Positions 7,243 to 13,431 are shown, numbered from the stretch's first letter. The stretch: DNA of 13,431 nucleotides from Prevotella sp. (GCA_016291915.1 JAEEZP010000021.1:1-13431); one strand, 5' to 3'. Notes: generated from the letters alone by a model not told the origin. Made by a program: numbers and translations.

Positions 7243-8247
7243 ATGATTACCTCTCTCCTCCGGAAATATTTACTGCTGTGCTGCTGCCTGTTCCTCGTCG
7301 TGGCATGCATCGATGAGGACGAATATGATGATAACCCGCAGGGAAATTTCGAGGCACTGTGGAAAATTATGGATGAGCACTATTGTTTCTTTTCCGATAA
7401 ACAGATTGATTGGAATGCCGTTCATCAAAAATATCAGCGACAGATAGATGCCGGAATGACACAAAGTCAACTCTTCGAGGTTCTCGCCAATATGATCAGC
7501 GAACTGAAAGACGGACATGTCAACCTCTACACCTCTTTCGATATCGCACGCAACTGGTCGTGGCATGAGAACTACCCCAGTAACTTCTCTGACACACTGA
7601 TTACCCATTATCTTGGCACCGACTACAAGATAGCTTCCGGCCTACGTTACAAGACACTCGACGACAATATCGGATATGTCCGCTATGCCAGTTTCACAAG
7701 TGCTATCGGCAATGGGAACCTGGATGATATCCTGATGGATTTAGCCCCTTGTCGTGCCCTGATCATCGACATCCGTGACAACAGTGGCGGTACCCTCACC
7801 TATGCAGAGAAATTCGCAGCCCGCTTCACCAATGAAGAGATGCTCGTGGGGTATATGAGACACAAGAAAGGAAAGGGACATGATGATTTCTCTGATTACG
7901 AGGAACAGATTCTGAAACCCTCGAAGAATATACGTTGGCAAAAACCGGTATTTCTGTTGACCAACAGACAAGTATTCAGTGCTGCCAATGAGTTTGTGAA
8001 ATATATGAGATGCTGTCCGAACGTTACAATCATCGGCGACCAGACAGGTGGTGGTGCCGGACTACCTTTCTCCAGTGAGTTGCCCAACGGTTGGCTGGTA
8101 CGTTTCTCTGCCTGTCCGATGTACGACAGAGACAAGAAGAGCACCGAATATGGCATACAACCCGACCACCGGGTTTCGCTATTACAGAGCGATCTGCTCC
8201 GAAACAGGGATACTATCATCGAATACGCACGAGCATTAGTAAAATGA
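7243..8247 (+). CDS. S41-family peptidase lipoprotein (tail-specific protease-like)
   Basis: Serine protease of the C-terminal-processing/tricorn-core clan, placed in the envelope by a lipobox (LFLVVAC, Cys22). The residues after Cys22 are IDEDEYDD, an acidic run like those that send Bacteroidetes lipoproteins to the cell surface. Visible landmarks are LKDGHVNL with His92, an IGYVRYASF strand, DIRDNSGG (177-183), TNRQVFSAANEF with the nucleophile Ser246 and Glu250, and GDQTGGGAG (265-273). The Lys of the Ser-Lys dyad in CtpA-type enzymes is not seen at the usual place (GDQTGG instead of GEKTFG), so a tricorn/IRBP-like Ser-His arrangement using His92 is more likely. There is no PDZ domain, and at 334 residues it is a short form. 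The gene overlaps the next by the four bases ATGA. The substrate is unknown. Confidence 0.88.
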   Translation: MITSLLRKYLLLCCCLFLVVACIDEDEYDDNPQGNFEALWKIMDEHYCFFSDKQIDWNAVHQKYQRQIDAGMTQSQLFEVLANMISELKDGHVNLYTSFDIARNWSWHENYPSNFSDTLITHYLGTDYKIASGLRYKTLDDNIGYVRYASFTSAIGNGNLDDILMDLAPCRALIIDIRDNSGGTLTYAEKFAARFTNEEMLVGYMRHKKGKGHDDFSDYEEQILKPSKNIRWQKPVFLLTNRQVFSAANEFVKYMRCCPNVTIIGDQTGGGAGLPFSSELPNGWLVRFSACPMYDRDKKSTEYGIQPDHRVSLLQSDLLRNRDTIIEYARALVK

Positions 8248-9041
8248 TTACACTACAAGATCTTACCATCGGCTACCGACAGAAAGATAACAACAAAGTA
8301 GTTGCCGAACATATCAACGCACAGATAGAGGCAGGTGTGCTCACCTGTCTGATTGGTCCTAACGGTGTAGGAAAGTCCACCCTCCTACGCACGCTGTCAG
8401 CCTTCCAACCACCATTGGGAGGACAGATCTTTATCTCCAAGGAAGACGATGCCGACAAAGGAGTGGACATTGCCACCCTGACGGATAAGCAGTTGGCAAA
8501 GATGATTGGTGTGGTACTCACGACAAAACCAGACGTACAGAACATGACCGTCGAGGAAATGGTAGCCCTTGGACGCAGTCCGTATACAGGTTTCTGGGGG
8601 CGTCTTCGTGATGAGGACAAGGTAATTGTGGAAGAGAGCATACAGATGGTGGGTATCGAATCACTCAAAGAAAGGATGGTGCAGACCCTTTCCGACGGAG
8701 AACGTCAGAAGATGATGATTGCCAAAGCCTTGGCACAACAGACACCTGTTATCTTCCTTGATGAGCCTACCGCCTTCCTCGACTACCCCAGTAAAGTGGA
8801 TATGCTTCAGTTGCTCCACCAGTTGAGTAGGGAAACACACAAGACCATCTTTCTCTCGACACACGACTTGGAACTGGCATTGCAGATTACCGACACCCTG
8901 TGGTTGATGCAACCGCAGGAAGCACCGGTCATCGGAACACCGAGACAATTGGCTGATAATGGCGCACTCAGTCGGTTTATCAACCGTGAAGGTATTTGTT
9001 TCGACAGAGAGTCGCTCTCTATCCGTGTCATCAAGCATTAA
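8244..9041 (+). CDS. ABC transporter ATPase, FecE/FepC/BtuD type, without adjacent permease
   Basis: Nucleotide-binding subunit of the type II importer class that takes up siderophores, haem or cobalamin. The 265-residue protein has Walker A GPNGVGKST (38-46), signature LSDGE (149-153), Walker B VIFLDEP (169-175) and the switch histidine His207 in STHD. The segment where the Q-loop glutamine normally sits reads VVLTTKPDVQNMTVEEM. A Gln occurs at 99, but not in the usual LPQ-type context. A longer frame opens at 8091, but ATG 8244 is preferred: it forms an ATGA overlap with the peptidase stop and puts the protein at normal family length. No FecCD permease or binding protein is in the window, so its partners must be elsewhere or its job differs. 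It is the last gene of the parC operon and converges on the small ORF at 9038. Confidence 0.9.
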   Translation: MITLQDLTIGYRQKDNNKVVAEHINAQIEAGVLTCLIGPNGVGKSTLLRTLSAFQPPLGGQIFISKEDDADKGVDIATLTDKQLAKMIGVVLTTKPDVQNMTVEEMVALGRSPYTGFWGRLRDEDKVIVEESIQMVGIESLKERMVQTLSDGERQKMMIAKALAQQTPVIFLDEPTAFLDYPSKVDMLQLLHQLSRETHKTIFLSTHDLELALQITDTLWLMQPQEAPVIGTPRQLADNGALSRFINREGICFDRESLSIRVIKH

Positions 9042-9211
9042 TCGTCTTCTCCCCAGAGATCAAAAGGCCGATGGTCCTTCTTCGATAGTACCTGATCCGA
9101 ATCTTCTATTTTATCCCTACCCTTGTCTACCACGGGCAGACTGGCTGTTACCATCAGGGATTCTGTGTTAATACGGTAACAGTAAGTAAGAGGTTTGATG
9201 TATTTCTTCAT
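9038..9211 (-). CDS. Small hypothetical protein of 57 residues
   Basis: The minus strand has an ATG at 9211-9209 and a TAA at 9040-9038. The product starts MKKYIKPLTYCYRINTESLM and ends FDLWGEDD. It has no signal peptide or membrane segment; the middle and C-terminal parts are charged (DKGRDKIEDSDQ, SKKDHR). A start of MKKYI.P, an N.ES.. segment and an acidic end after a tryptophan recall a class of short, unassigned Bacteroidales ORFs, by memory rather than by search. It begins 10 bases after the stop of the secreted-protein gene and is probably co-transcribed with it. Its stop overlaps that of the opposing ABC ATPase by 3 bases (9038-9041 region). The function is unknown. It falls below common length cut-offs and is easily missed. 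Confidence 0.65.
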   Translation of the reverse strand: MKKYIKPLTYCYRINTESLMVTASLPVVDKGRDKIEDSDQVLSKKDHRPFDLWGEDD

Positions 9212-9221
9212 AGTCAATCTT

Positions 9222-10304
9222 TTATCTAATCATTATTTTCTTTCCTTTGTAAAGATAAAGACCCTTACGGGGATGCACCACCCGCTGTCCACTCAATGTA
9301 TAGTAATAAGGATCATCAGCTATCTCGATCTTTTCTTCTATTCCCGTGGTATTACCGATACGCATATGCATATACGAAGGTGATGTACTACTCTCTTGGA
9401 TACGTAAATAACAACGGCCGGCAGGGATAACCACATCCGTATCCACCAGGTAGAACCCCACTCCATCCGACAGATCACCCAACGCATAAATGGTTTTACC
9501 ATCGCCTCTCACCATTCCATCACTGGCATTAAGTAAGTTACCTGTGACAGCATCCGATGATGCTATCACTGGAATAGGATATGCACCGGGAGTTCCACTG
9601 ACCACAATAGGAGTCTTTGCCGGTATCGTCTCCATGCTCTCCAGGATGGCAGCAGTATTTGTGGAATGTGTCACGATAAAAGAGGTGATTACCGTCTGAG
9701 TGGTGAAATCAAGAGAGTAGGAAGGCACATAAGTGGCATAACCGGCGTTGCCGATGGTTATCGTCTCTGTAGCAGGCAGCCTCTTATAGAGGATAACCTT
9801 TTTAAAAGTACTAGTTGTACTGTTCGTACAACAGAGATCATTGGATTTTTTCTTCTTGATGTAATACGCTGTATTGTAGTTAGACCTTACGTTTAGTCCT
9901 TCCGAGCTCTTCTCGATAATCCACTGAGCCCTTTTATTGGAATAGTTATCCACTTGATTAAGATAGTTACTAGATGGATTGCTGAGATACTTTCCTGATT
10001 CCTTAATCTTAAAAGCGAATGTATTATTCGTATTGAGAGCCACTAAACTGACAAAGAACAAACCGGAAGAACTGTAACTGTCAGGTATGGTGAGAGTCGT
10101 TTTTGAACTATTGAACCAAGAGTTCTTTGCCATCGTGGATATAAAGTTACCACTAAACGCCTTGCCGATATAGTCAGCAGACGCCATCAGGTAAGTGCCC
10201 TCTGTATCAATCTCATCCAGAGAGGTCATTTTTACATAGATATCATCGGCGGTGATCTGTAACACGGCCAGTAACATACTGAGAATTGAGAATATCCTTT
10301 TCAT
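9222..10304 (-). CDS. Secreted protein with Prevotella-type C-terminal motif, function unknown
   Basis: The 360-residue protein starts with a signal peptide (MKRIFSILSMLLAVLQITA, cut near 19). The open frame extends to 10370, but the promoter at 10332-10362 lies inside that extension, so the ATG at 10304 is the start. Residues 20-175 look like a beta-rich binding domain with Ser, Asn and Tyr runs and KKKK near 150. From 180 a second domain begins (TITIGNAGYATYVPSYSLDFT), continues with PAKTPIVVSGTPGAYPIPV and DGVGFYLVDTDVVIPAGRCYLRI, and is a form I recall in many Prevotella surface proteins. The end, YYTLSGQRVVHPRKGLYLYKGKKIMIR in pattern (residues 334-360), resembles a short secretion/sorting C-terminal signal. 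There are no catalytic motifs. Likely a surface or outer-membrane-associated protein, possibly sugar-binding or adhesive. Confidence 0.8.
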   Translation of the reverse strand: MKRIFSILSMLLAVLQITADDIYVKMTSLDEIDTEGTYLMASADYIGKAFSGNFISTMAKNSWFNSSKTTLTIPDSYSSSGLFFVSLVALNTNNTFAFKIKESGKYLSNPSSNYLNQVDNYSNKRAQWIIEKSSEGLNVRSNYNTAYYIKKKKSNDLCCTNSTTSTFKKVILYKRLPATETITIGNAGYATYVPSYSLDFTTQTVITSFIVTHSTNTAAILESMETIPAKTPIVVSGTPGAYPIPVIASSDAVTGNLLNASDGMVRGDGKTIYALGDLSDGVGFYLVDTDVVIPAGRCYLRIQESSTSPSYMHMRIGNTTGIEEKIEIADDPYYYTLSGQRVVHPRKGLYLYKGKKIMIR

Positions 10305-10331
10305 AGCATCCCGTAATTGTTGATTATGCTG

Positions 10332-10362
10332 CAAAATTAATATGTTACCTTTAAAGCACAAA
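10332..10362 (-). promoter_or_regulatory. Promoter of the secreted-protein gene
   Basis: On the minus strand, TTTG (10362-10359), 19 bases, then TAATTTTG (10339-10332): a full consensus match, 27 bases before the ATG at 10304. It settles the start of the 360-residue protein and probably also drives the 57-residue ORF downstream. Confidence 0.75.
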
Positions 10363-10401
10363 CTATCCACGGGATTATTTTGTCAGAAAAATAAAGTTTT
10401 T

Positions 10402-10433
10402 CTTGGCATAATATATTTTTTTAGCTACCTTTG
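10402..10433 (+). promoter_or_regulatory. Promoter of tRNA-Leu(UAG)
   Basis: CTTG (10402-10405), 20 bases, then TACCTTTG (10426-10433). The -7 box is perfect and the -33 box has the core TTG. The mature tRNA begins 35 bases downstream, leaving a short leader that includes a small ATAGC/GCTAT stem (10449-10462). Confidence 0.68.
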
Positions 10434-10468
10434 CACCTACATTTTAAAATAGCTGATGCTATCCAGCG

Positions 10469-10550
10469 GCGCCTGTGGCGGAATTGGTAGACGCGCTAGA
10501 CTTAGGATCTAGTGTTCCAGGACGTGCAGGTTCGAGTCCTGTCAGGCGCA
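10469..10550 (+). tRNA. tRNA-Leu, anticodon UAG
   Basis: Class II tRNA with a seven-pair acceptor stem (GCGCCTG 10469-10475 with CAGGCGC 10543-10549) and the discriminator A at 10550 expected for leucine. The anticodon stem is CTAGA/TCTAG around loop CTTAGGA, with anticodon TAG at 10503-10505. A long variable arm lies at about 10513-10525. The T arm is GCAGG, TTCGAGT, CCTGT. The 3' CCA is not encoded (the next bases are CAA), so it must be added after transcription. It reads CUA and, by wobble, other CUN leucine codons. Confidence 0.95.
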
Positions 10551-10564
10551 CAAGAGTAAATATT

Positions 10565-10589
10565 GTAGGGGCAGACTTCATGTCTGCCC
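10565..10589 (+). terminator. Hairpin after tRNA-Leu: terminator and/or REP-like element
   Basis: GGGCAGAC (10569-10576) and GTCTGCCC (10582-10589) form a perfect 8-bp stem with a five-base loop, followed by ATTTTC. It is 15 bases past the tRNA, so it can act as its terminator, though the T-run is short. The GTAG just before the stem (10565-10568) is also the tetranucleotide that marks REP elements handled by REP-associated tyrosine transposases. Confidence 0.6.
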
Positions 10590-10612
10590 ATTTTCATGTC
10601 CTTCGCATTTAC

Positions 10613-10633
10613 GGGTAGGGATAAACCCTACCC
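10613..10633. repeat. Second perfect hairpin, REP-like partner, near the lolD 3' end
   Basis: GGGTAGGG (10613-10620), loop ATAAA, CCCTACCC (10626-10633): a perfect 8-bp G/C-rich stem, 11 bases beyond the lolD stop on the minus strand and 23 bases from the first hairpin. Neither side has a good T-run, so it fits a repetitive palindrome or mRNA 3'-end stabiliser better than a classical terminator. With the hairpin at 10565-10589 it forms a pair between convergent transcripts. Confidence 0.5.
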
Positions 10634-10643
10634 CTTCAGGGCA

Positions 10644-11297
10644 TCATTCCACTACCTCTCCATCATGCAGATGGATGGTGCGGTCGGTGAGGGAAGCCAA
10701 CTCCTCATCGTGGGTGACGATGACGAATGTCTGTCCGTAACGGTCGCGCAGATCGAAGAAGAGTTGATGCAGTTCCTGTTTGTTTTTACTGTCAAGACTA
10801 CCGGATGGTTCATCGGCAAGGATCACGGCCGGGTTGTTCACCAAGGCGCGTGCCACTGCCACACGTTGTTTCTCACCGCCTGACAGTTCGTTGGGTTTAT
10901 GATGCGCACGGTCGAGGAGCCCCATGAACGAGAGTAGTTCCTCTGCCCGTTTCTTTGCCTCATTGTGTGAAGCACCACTGATATATGCTGGAATCATAAT
11001 GTTTTCCAATGCCGTGAACTCCGGCAACAACTGATGAAACTGGAAAACGAAACCGATATGTTTATTGCGGAAATCCGATAGTTTCCGTTTGCTAAGCTTA
11101 TTCACCTCTACCCCATCGATCCGGATGGTGCCGCCATCGGGCTGATCCAAGGTACCTATAATCTGCAGGAGCGTCGTCTTTCCGGCACCACTCGGGCCAA
11201 CGATACTAACGATCTCTCCCTTGTCGATATGCAGGGTGATTCCTTTCAACACCTGCAATGATCCGAAACTCTTGGTGATATTCTCGATATCTATCAT
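10644..11297 (-). CDS. lolD: Lipoprotein-releasing system ATP-binding protein LolD
   Basis: ATPase of the LolCDE inner-membrane complex, which extracts outer-membrane lipoproteins and hands them to LolA. The 217-residue protein has Walker A GPSGAGKTT (34-42), the Q-loop at Gln86, the signature LSGGEKQ (138-144), Walker B VILADEP (158-164) with Glu163, and His196 in THD. The stretch FQFHQLLPEFTALEN (85-99) closely matches the LolD-specific segment known from E. coli (YQFHHLLPDFTALEN), which separates it from MacB and FtsE. The length is normal. LolC and LolE are not in the window, as expected where the permease gene is separate. It lies 70 bases after the antiporter gene on the same strand, across a 9-bp tandem repeat. 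No clear promoter was found in that gap. It is presumably needed for the lipoproteins encoded in this same window. Confidence 0.92.
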   Translation of the reverse strand: MIDIENITKSFGSLQVLKGITLHIDKGEIVSIVGPSGAGKTTLLQIIGTLDQPDGGTIRIDGVEVNKLSKRKLSDFRNKHIGFVFQFHQLLPEFTALENIMIPAYISGASHNEAKKRAEELLSFMGLLDRAHHKPNELSGGEKQRVAVARALVNNPAVILADEPSGSLDSKNKQELHQLFFDLRDRYGQTFVIVTHDEELASLTDRTIHLHDGEVVE

Positions 11298-11311
11298 ATT
11301 TATAATCTTTA

Positions 11312-11356
11312 AAATAGTACCTATAGTAACTATAGTATCTATAGTAACTATAGAAT
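11312..11356 (-). repeat. 9-bp tandem repeat between antiporter gene and lolD
   Basis: Read on the plus strand, the units are CTATAGTAA (11321-11329), CTATAGTAT (11330-11338), CTATAGTAA (11339-11347) and CTATAGAAT (11348-11356). A degenerate fifth unit (AAATAGTAC) lies at 11312-11320. Alternation gives a higher-order 18-bp period. Each unit holds the palindrome CTATAG. The array fills much of the 70-base gap upstream of lolD, ending 15 bases before its ATG. Confidence 0.85.
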
Positions 11357-11367
11357 GTAAAACTCTA

Positions 11368-13431
11368 TCAACGTCTTATCATCTTCCTAAAATACCTTAC
11401 ATGCAGCGTGATCCAGTCGTGTATCTGCGTGTAGGCACTCAACTGCTCATTCTTCTGAGGAGCAGCAAACGTCATCATATTCACTGATTCCCCATACTGA
11501 TCCGGGAAGATTATCATCAGGTTCTCTTTCTTGTAATACTGCAGGATTTCCTGTGGCAGTTTCTCGAACACCGGTTTATAACTGATAGTTCCCTTACGGG
11601 CTGTGAGGATGACCAACAGATGGTCATCATTGACATTGCTCATCAACCTGGGAATCTCATTCCAGTGTTCCATCGCGGTATATTCCGCACGCACATGCGG
11701 GTACCTGTTTTGTATATATTGATTGATGAGCGCCAGCGTTGCCGGTTTACAGTGGAACTGTATGCGGCACTCCATATTACCGGCCATCCTTGCCAAACGC
11801 TCCAGCCAGCGGTGGAACCCAGGCTCATACTCCGCCCTGCTCGGCACAATCACCTGTATTCTGCGGATGGTGTTCAATGGCTGCACCAGTCGTGCGATGA
11901 CAATCTGTCGGTTCAGCTCGGTGGTAAGATTCTCTGTGAACAGTCCCCAGAAATTGTCATTCTCCGTCTTACGCTCATGCAGTCCGATGATAATCTCCGA
12001 TGCATCATACTCCTTGAAAGCATGCATAATACCGTTGGCAATATTCGTTGCAATACGGCTCTGTGTCTGTATCCGCACATCTGCCGCTGCTGCTGCCCGT
12101 GTCACCTGCTCCAACATAGCCTTACCCTTTGTCTGGTTCAACGCCACATTCCTGTCGTCAAGTACCACGTTCAATCCTATCAAGCCGCGGTTGAGTTTGG
12201 GATTACGCATCATGATACCCATACTGAGCAGTTCGCGCATCATATCCTCATTCTTCAGCGCAAGGAGAATCTTTTCATCGTCACCACGCTCGTTCGCCTC
12301 ATTCTCCGCCGGATTATGTAGCACGATCTGCCGACAAGCCAACTCAGTCATGACTGAGGAGATGATACACGTAAAGAGGATCATCATCACTACACCATTG
12401 AGCATCTCATTATCCACGAGATAGACGCCCTCTGCAATCTGCAGGTTACGCCCCACCATCACAATGGCAATAGATCCCGCGGCATGCGCACTGGTAAGAC
12501 CGAACATCATATGTCCGTAGCTCAAAGGGAAACGCAGTCCGATACCCACGGCATATCCCGCCAACAGTTTTCCCACCGTTCCTATCACCACCATGATCAA
12601 CACGATATAGGCAGTATGCCAACTGTAGAACATCACACGTACATTGATGAGCATACCTACACCTATCAGGAAATACGGGATAAACAAGGCATTTCCGATA
12701 AACTCCAGTCGTCCCATCAACGGTGATACGCGGGGAATATATCTGTTTAACAGCAAACCGGCGAAGAAAGCCCCGAAGACACCCTCCAGTCCGATCAGTC
12801 GGCAGATAGCAGAACAGAGGAAGAGGATGCTCAGTACGAAGATAAACTGTGTCACGGCATCGGAGTAGCGCTGCAGGAACCAGCGCGTGAAGCGCGGTAT
12901 CAACAAGAGGAGTACTACACAGTAAGCCACCAGCTTTACCAATATCCACAGAATGCTCAAGGGCACAGGCACCGATGCACCACTGCCGCTCAGACTCACA
13001 AAAACAGACAATGACAAGAGCGCCAGGGTAAGAGCGATCATGCTCGCACCCACACTGATCGTCACACTCTTATGACGCTGCAGACCATATTTTCCTACAA
13101 TGGGATAAGCAATCAGCGTGTTACTGGCCATGATACAGCACAGCAACAGTGTAGCATGCATCGAATAGCCCATGATATTGATGCCGGCGATATACACCAG
13201 GATGAAGGGTATCAGAAACGTCAGTAAACCGAAGACAGTCACCTGTTTCAGATTCTTCCGCAGTCCTTCGGTATCCATCTCCAGTCCGGCCAGGAACATG
13301 ATATAGTAAAGTCCAACCTGCCCGAAGAGCTCAAAACTGTCGTCACGCTCCAGGATATTCAGTCCGTATTTTCCCACGATGATTCCCGCAAGCACCATAC
13401 CGATGATATGGGGAATGCGTAACTTTGTCAT
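11368..13431 (-). CDS. CPA2-family cation/proton antiporter with cytosolic UspA-like tail, N-terminus beyond window
   Basis: Monovalent cation:proton antiporter-2 family membrane protein. Residues 1-365 of the visible frame are a run of transmembrane helices (for example IIGMVLAGIIVG, IMFLAGLEMD, GAFFAGLLLNRYIPRVSPLMGRLEFIGNALFIPYFLIGVGM), the Na+/H+ exchanger fold. Residues 375-687 are soluble and resemble two tandem UspA-like nucleotide-binding domains (GLNVVLDDRNV, ASEIIIGLHERKT, RIQVIVPSRAEYEPGFHRWL, DDHLLVILTARKGTISY). An ATG falls exactly at the window edge, but family members normally have about 20-40 residues and a first helix before LRIPHIIG, so the real start is probably outside. 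The position that I expect to be acidic in TM5 (TDT in relatives, by recall) reads ALT here, Leu134. Ion specificity is unknown. The gene is followed on the same strand by lolD. Confidence 0.88.
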   Translation of the reverse strand: MTKLRIPHIIGMVLAGIIVGKYGLNILERDDSFELFGQVGLYYIMFLAGLEMDTEGLRKNLKQVTVFGLLTFLIPFILVYIAGINIMGYSMHATLLLCCIMASNTLIAYPIVGKYGLQRHKSVTISVGASMIALTLALLSLSVFVSLSGSGASVPVPLSILWILVKLVAYCVVLLLLIPRFTRWFLQRYSDAVTQFIFVLSILFLCSAICRLIGLEGVFGAFFAGLLLNRYIPRVSPLMGRLEFIGNALFIPYFLIGVGMLINVRVMFYSWHTAYIVLIMVVIGTVGKLLAGYAVGIGLRFPLSYGHMMFGLTSAHAAGSIAIVMVGRNLQIAEGVYLVDNEMLNGVVMMILFTCIISSVMTELACRQIVLHNPAENEANERGDDEKILLALKNEDMMRELLSMGIMMRNPKLNRGLIGLNVVLDDRNVALNQTKGKAMLEQVTRAAAAADVRIQTQSRIATNIANGIMHAFKEYDASEIIIGLHERKTENDNFWGLFTENLTTELNRQIVIARLVQPLNTIRRIQVIVPSRAEYEPGFHRWLERLARMAGNMECRIQFHCKPATLALINQYIQNRYPHVRAEYTAMEHWNEIPRLMSNVNDDHLLVILTARKGTISYKPVFEKLPQEILQYYKKENLMIIFPDQYGESVNMMTFAAPQKNEQLSAYTQIHDWITLHVRYFRKMIRR

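Noticed and set aside
8091..8243. N-terminal extension of the ABC ATPase frame by 51 residues
   Set aside because: It lies inside the S41 peptidase coding region. ATG 8244 gives the normal family N-terminus and an ATGA overlap.
10305..10370. N-terminal extension of the 360-residue secreted protein by 22 residues
   Set aside because: A consensus promoter at 10332-10362 lies within it, and the signal peptide begins only at ATG 10304.
11620..12424. Two 233-residue plus-strand frames and similar frames opposite the antiporter
   Set aside because: They are antisense shadows of a well-supported membrane protein. Their hydrophobic or Ser-rich composition follows from the complementary codons.
1..13431. 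CRISPR array, insertion sequence, prophage, toxin-antitoxin or polysaccharide-utilisation SusC/SusD pair
   Set aside because: No direct repeats with spacers, transposase or integrase motifs, terminal inverted repeats or SusC/D-like frames were seen on either strand.

Overview
The window looks like chromosomal DNA from a Bacteroidales bacterium, most likely Prevotellaceae (Prevotella/Segatella-like). The basis is mixed. Protein sequences resemble that group, including a topoisomerase IV A subunit ending in an acidic tail and a secreted protein with the short C-terminal motif common in Prevotella. Promoters follow the Bacteroidetes form TTTG-N19/20-TAnnTTTG. Start codons lack clear Shine-Dalgarno sequences, and lipoproteins carry typical lipoboxes. 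No transposase, integrase, phage gene or CRISPR array was seen, and no gene-free stretch exceeds about 170 bases.

Layout. (1) Minus strand, 1-1673: the N-terminal half of glycyl-tRNA synthetase, running off the left edge, preceded by a VanX-type D-Ala-D-Ala dipeptidase lipoprotein. Each has its own strong promoter. (2) Plus strand, 1848-3389: a secreted GH28 polygalacturonase-type enzyme, divergent from the dipeptidase across a 174-base spacer that holds a perfect 8-bp dyad. (3) Plus strand, 3502-9041: a tightly packed four-gene operon of topoisomerase IV subunit A (parC), a DUF3316-like exported protein, an S41 peptidase lipoprotein and a FecE/BtuD-type ABC ATPase. Junctions are a 14-base overlap, a 5-base gap and a 4-base ATGA overlap. 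The parC promoter is followed at once by a perfect 20-base inverted repeat. (4) Minus strand, 10362-9038: a 360-residue secreted protein followed by a 57-residue small ORF, whose stop overlaps the stop of the ABC ATPase from the other strand. (5) Plus strand, about 10400-10590: a tRNA-Leu(UAG) with promoter, and two perfect hairpins that look like a paired REP-type element. (6) Minus strand, 13431-10644: a CPA2-family cation/proton antiporter, cut at its N-terminus by the right edge, then a 9-bp tandem repeat, then LolD, the ATPase of the lipoprotein-release transporter.

The theme is housekeeping (glyS, parC, tRNA-Leu) interleaved with cell-envelope functions: peptidoglycan peptide processing, outer-membrane lipoprotein export, a surface or periplasmic protease, and ion transport. 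No defence or mobile system was found. The most interesting items are small: an exact clamp-binding pentapeptide (QLSLF) at the ParC C-terminus, apparent loss of the TM5 acidic residue in the antiporter, the 9-bp repeat upstream of lolD, the REP-like pair after the tRNA, and the unlisted 57-residue ORF.
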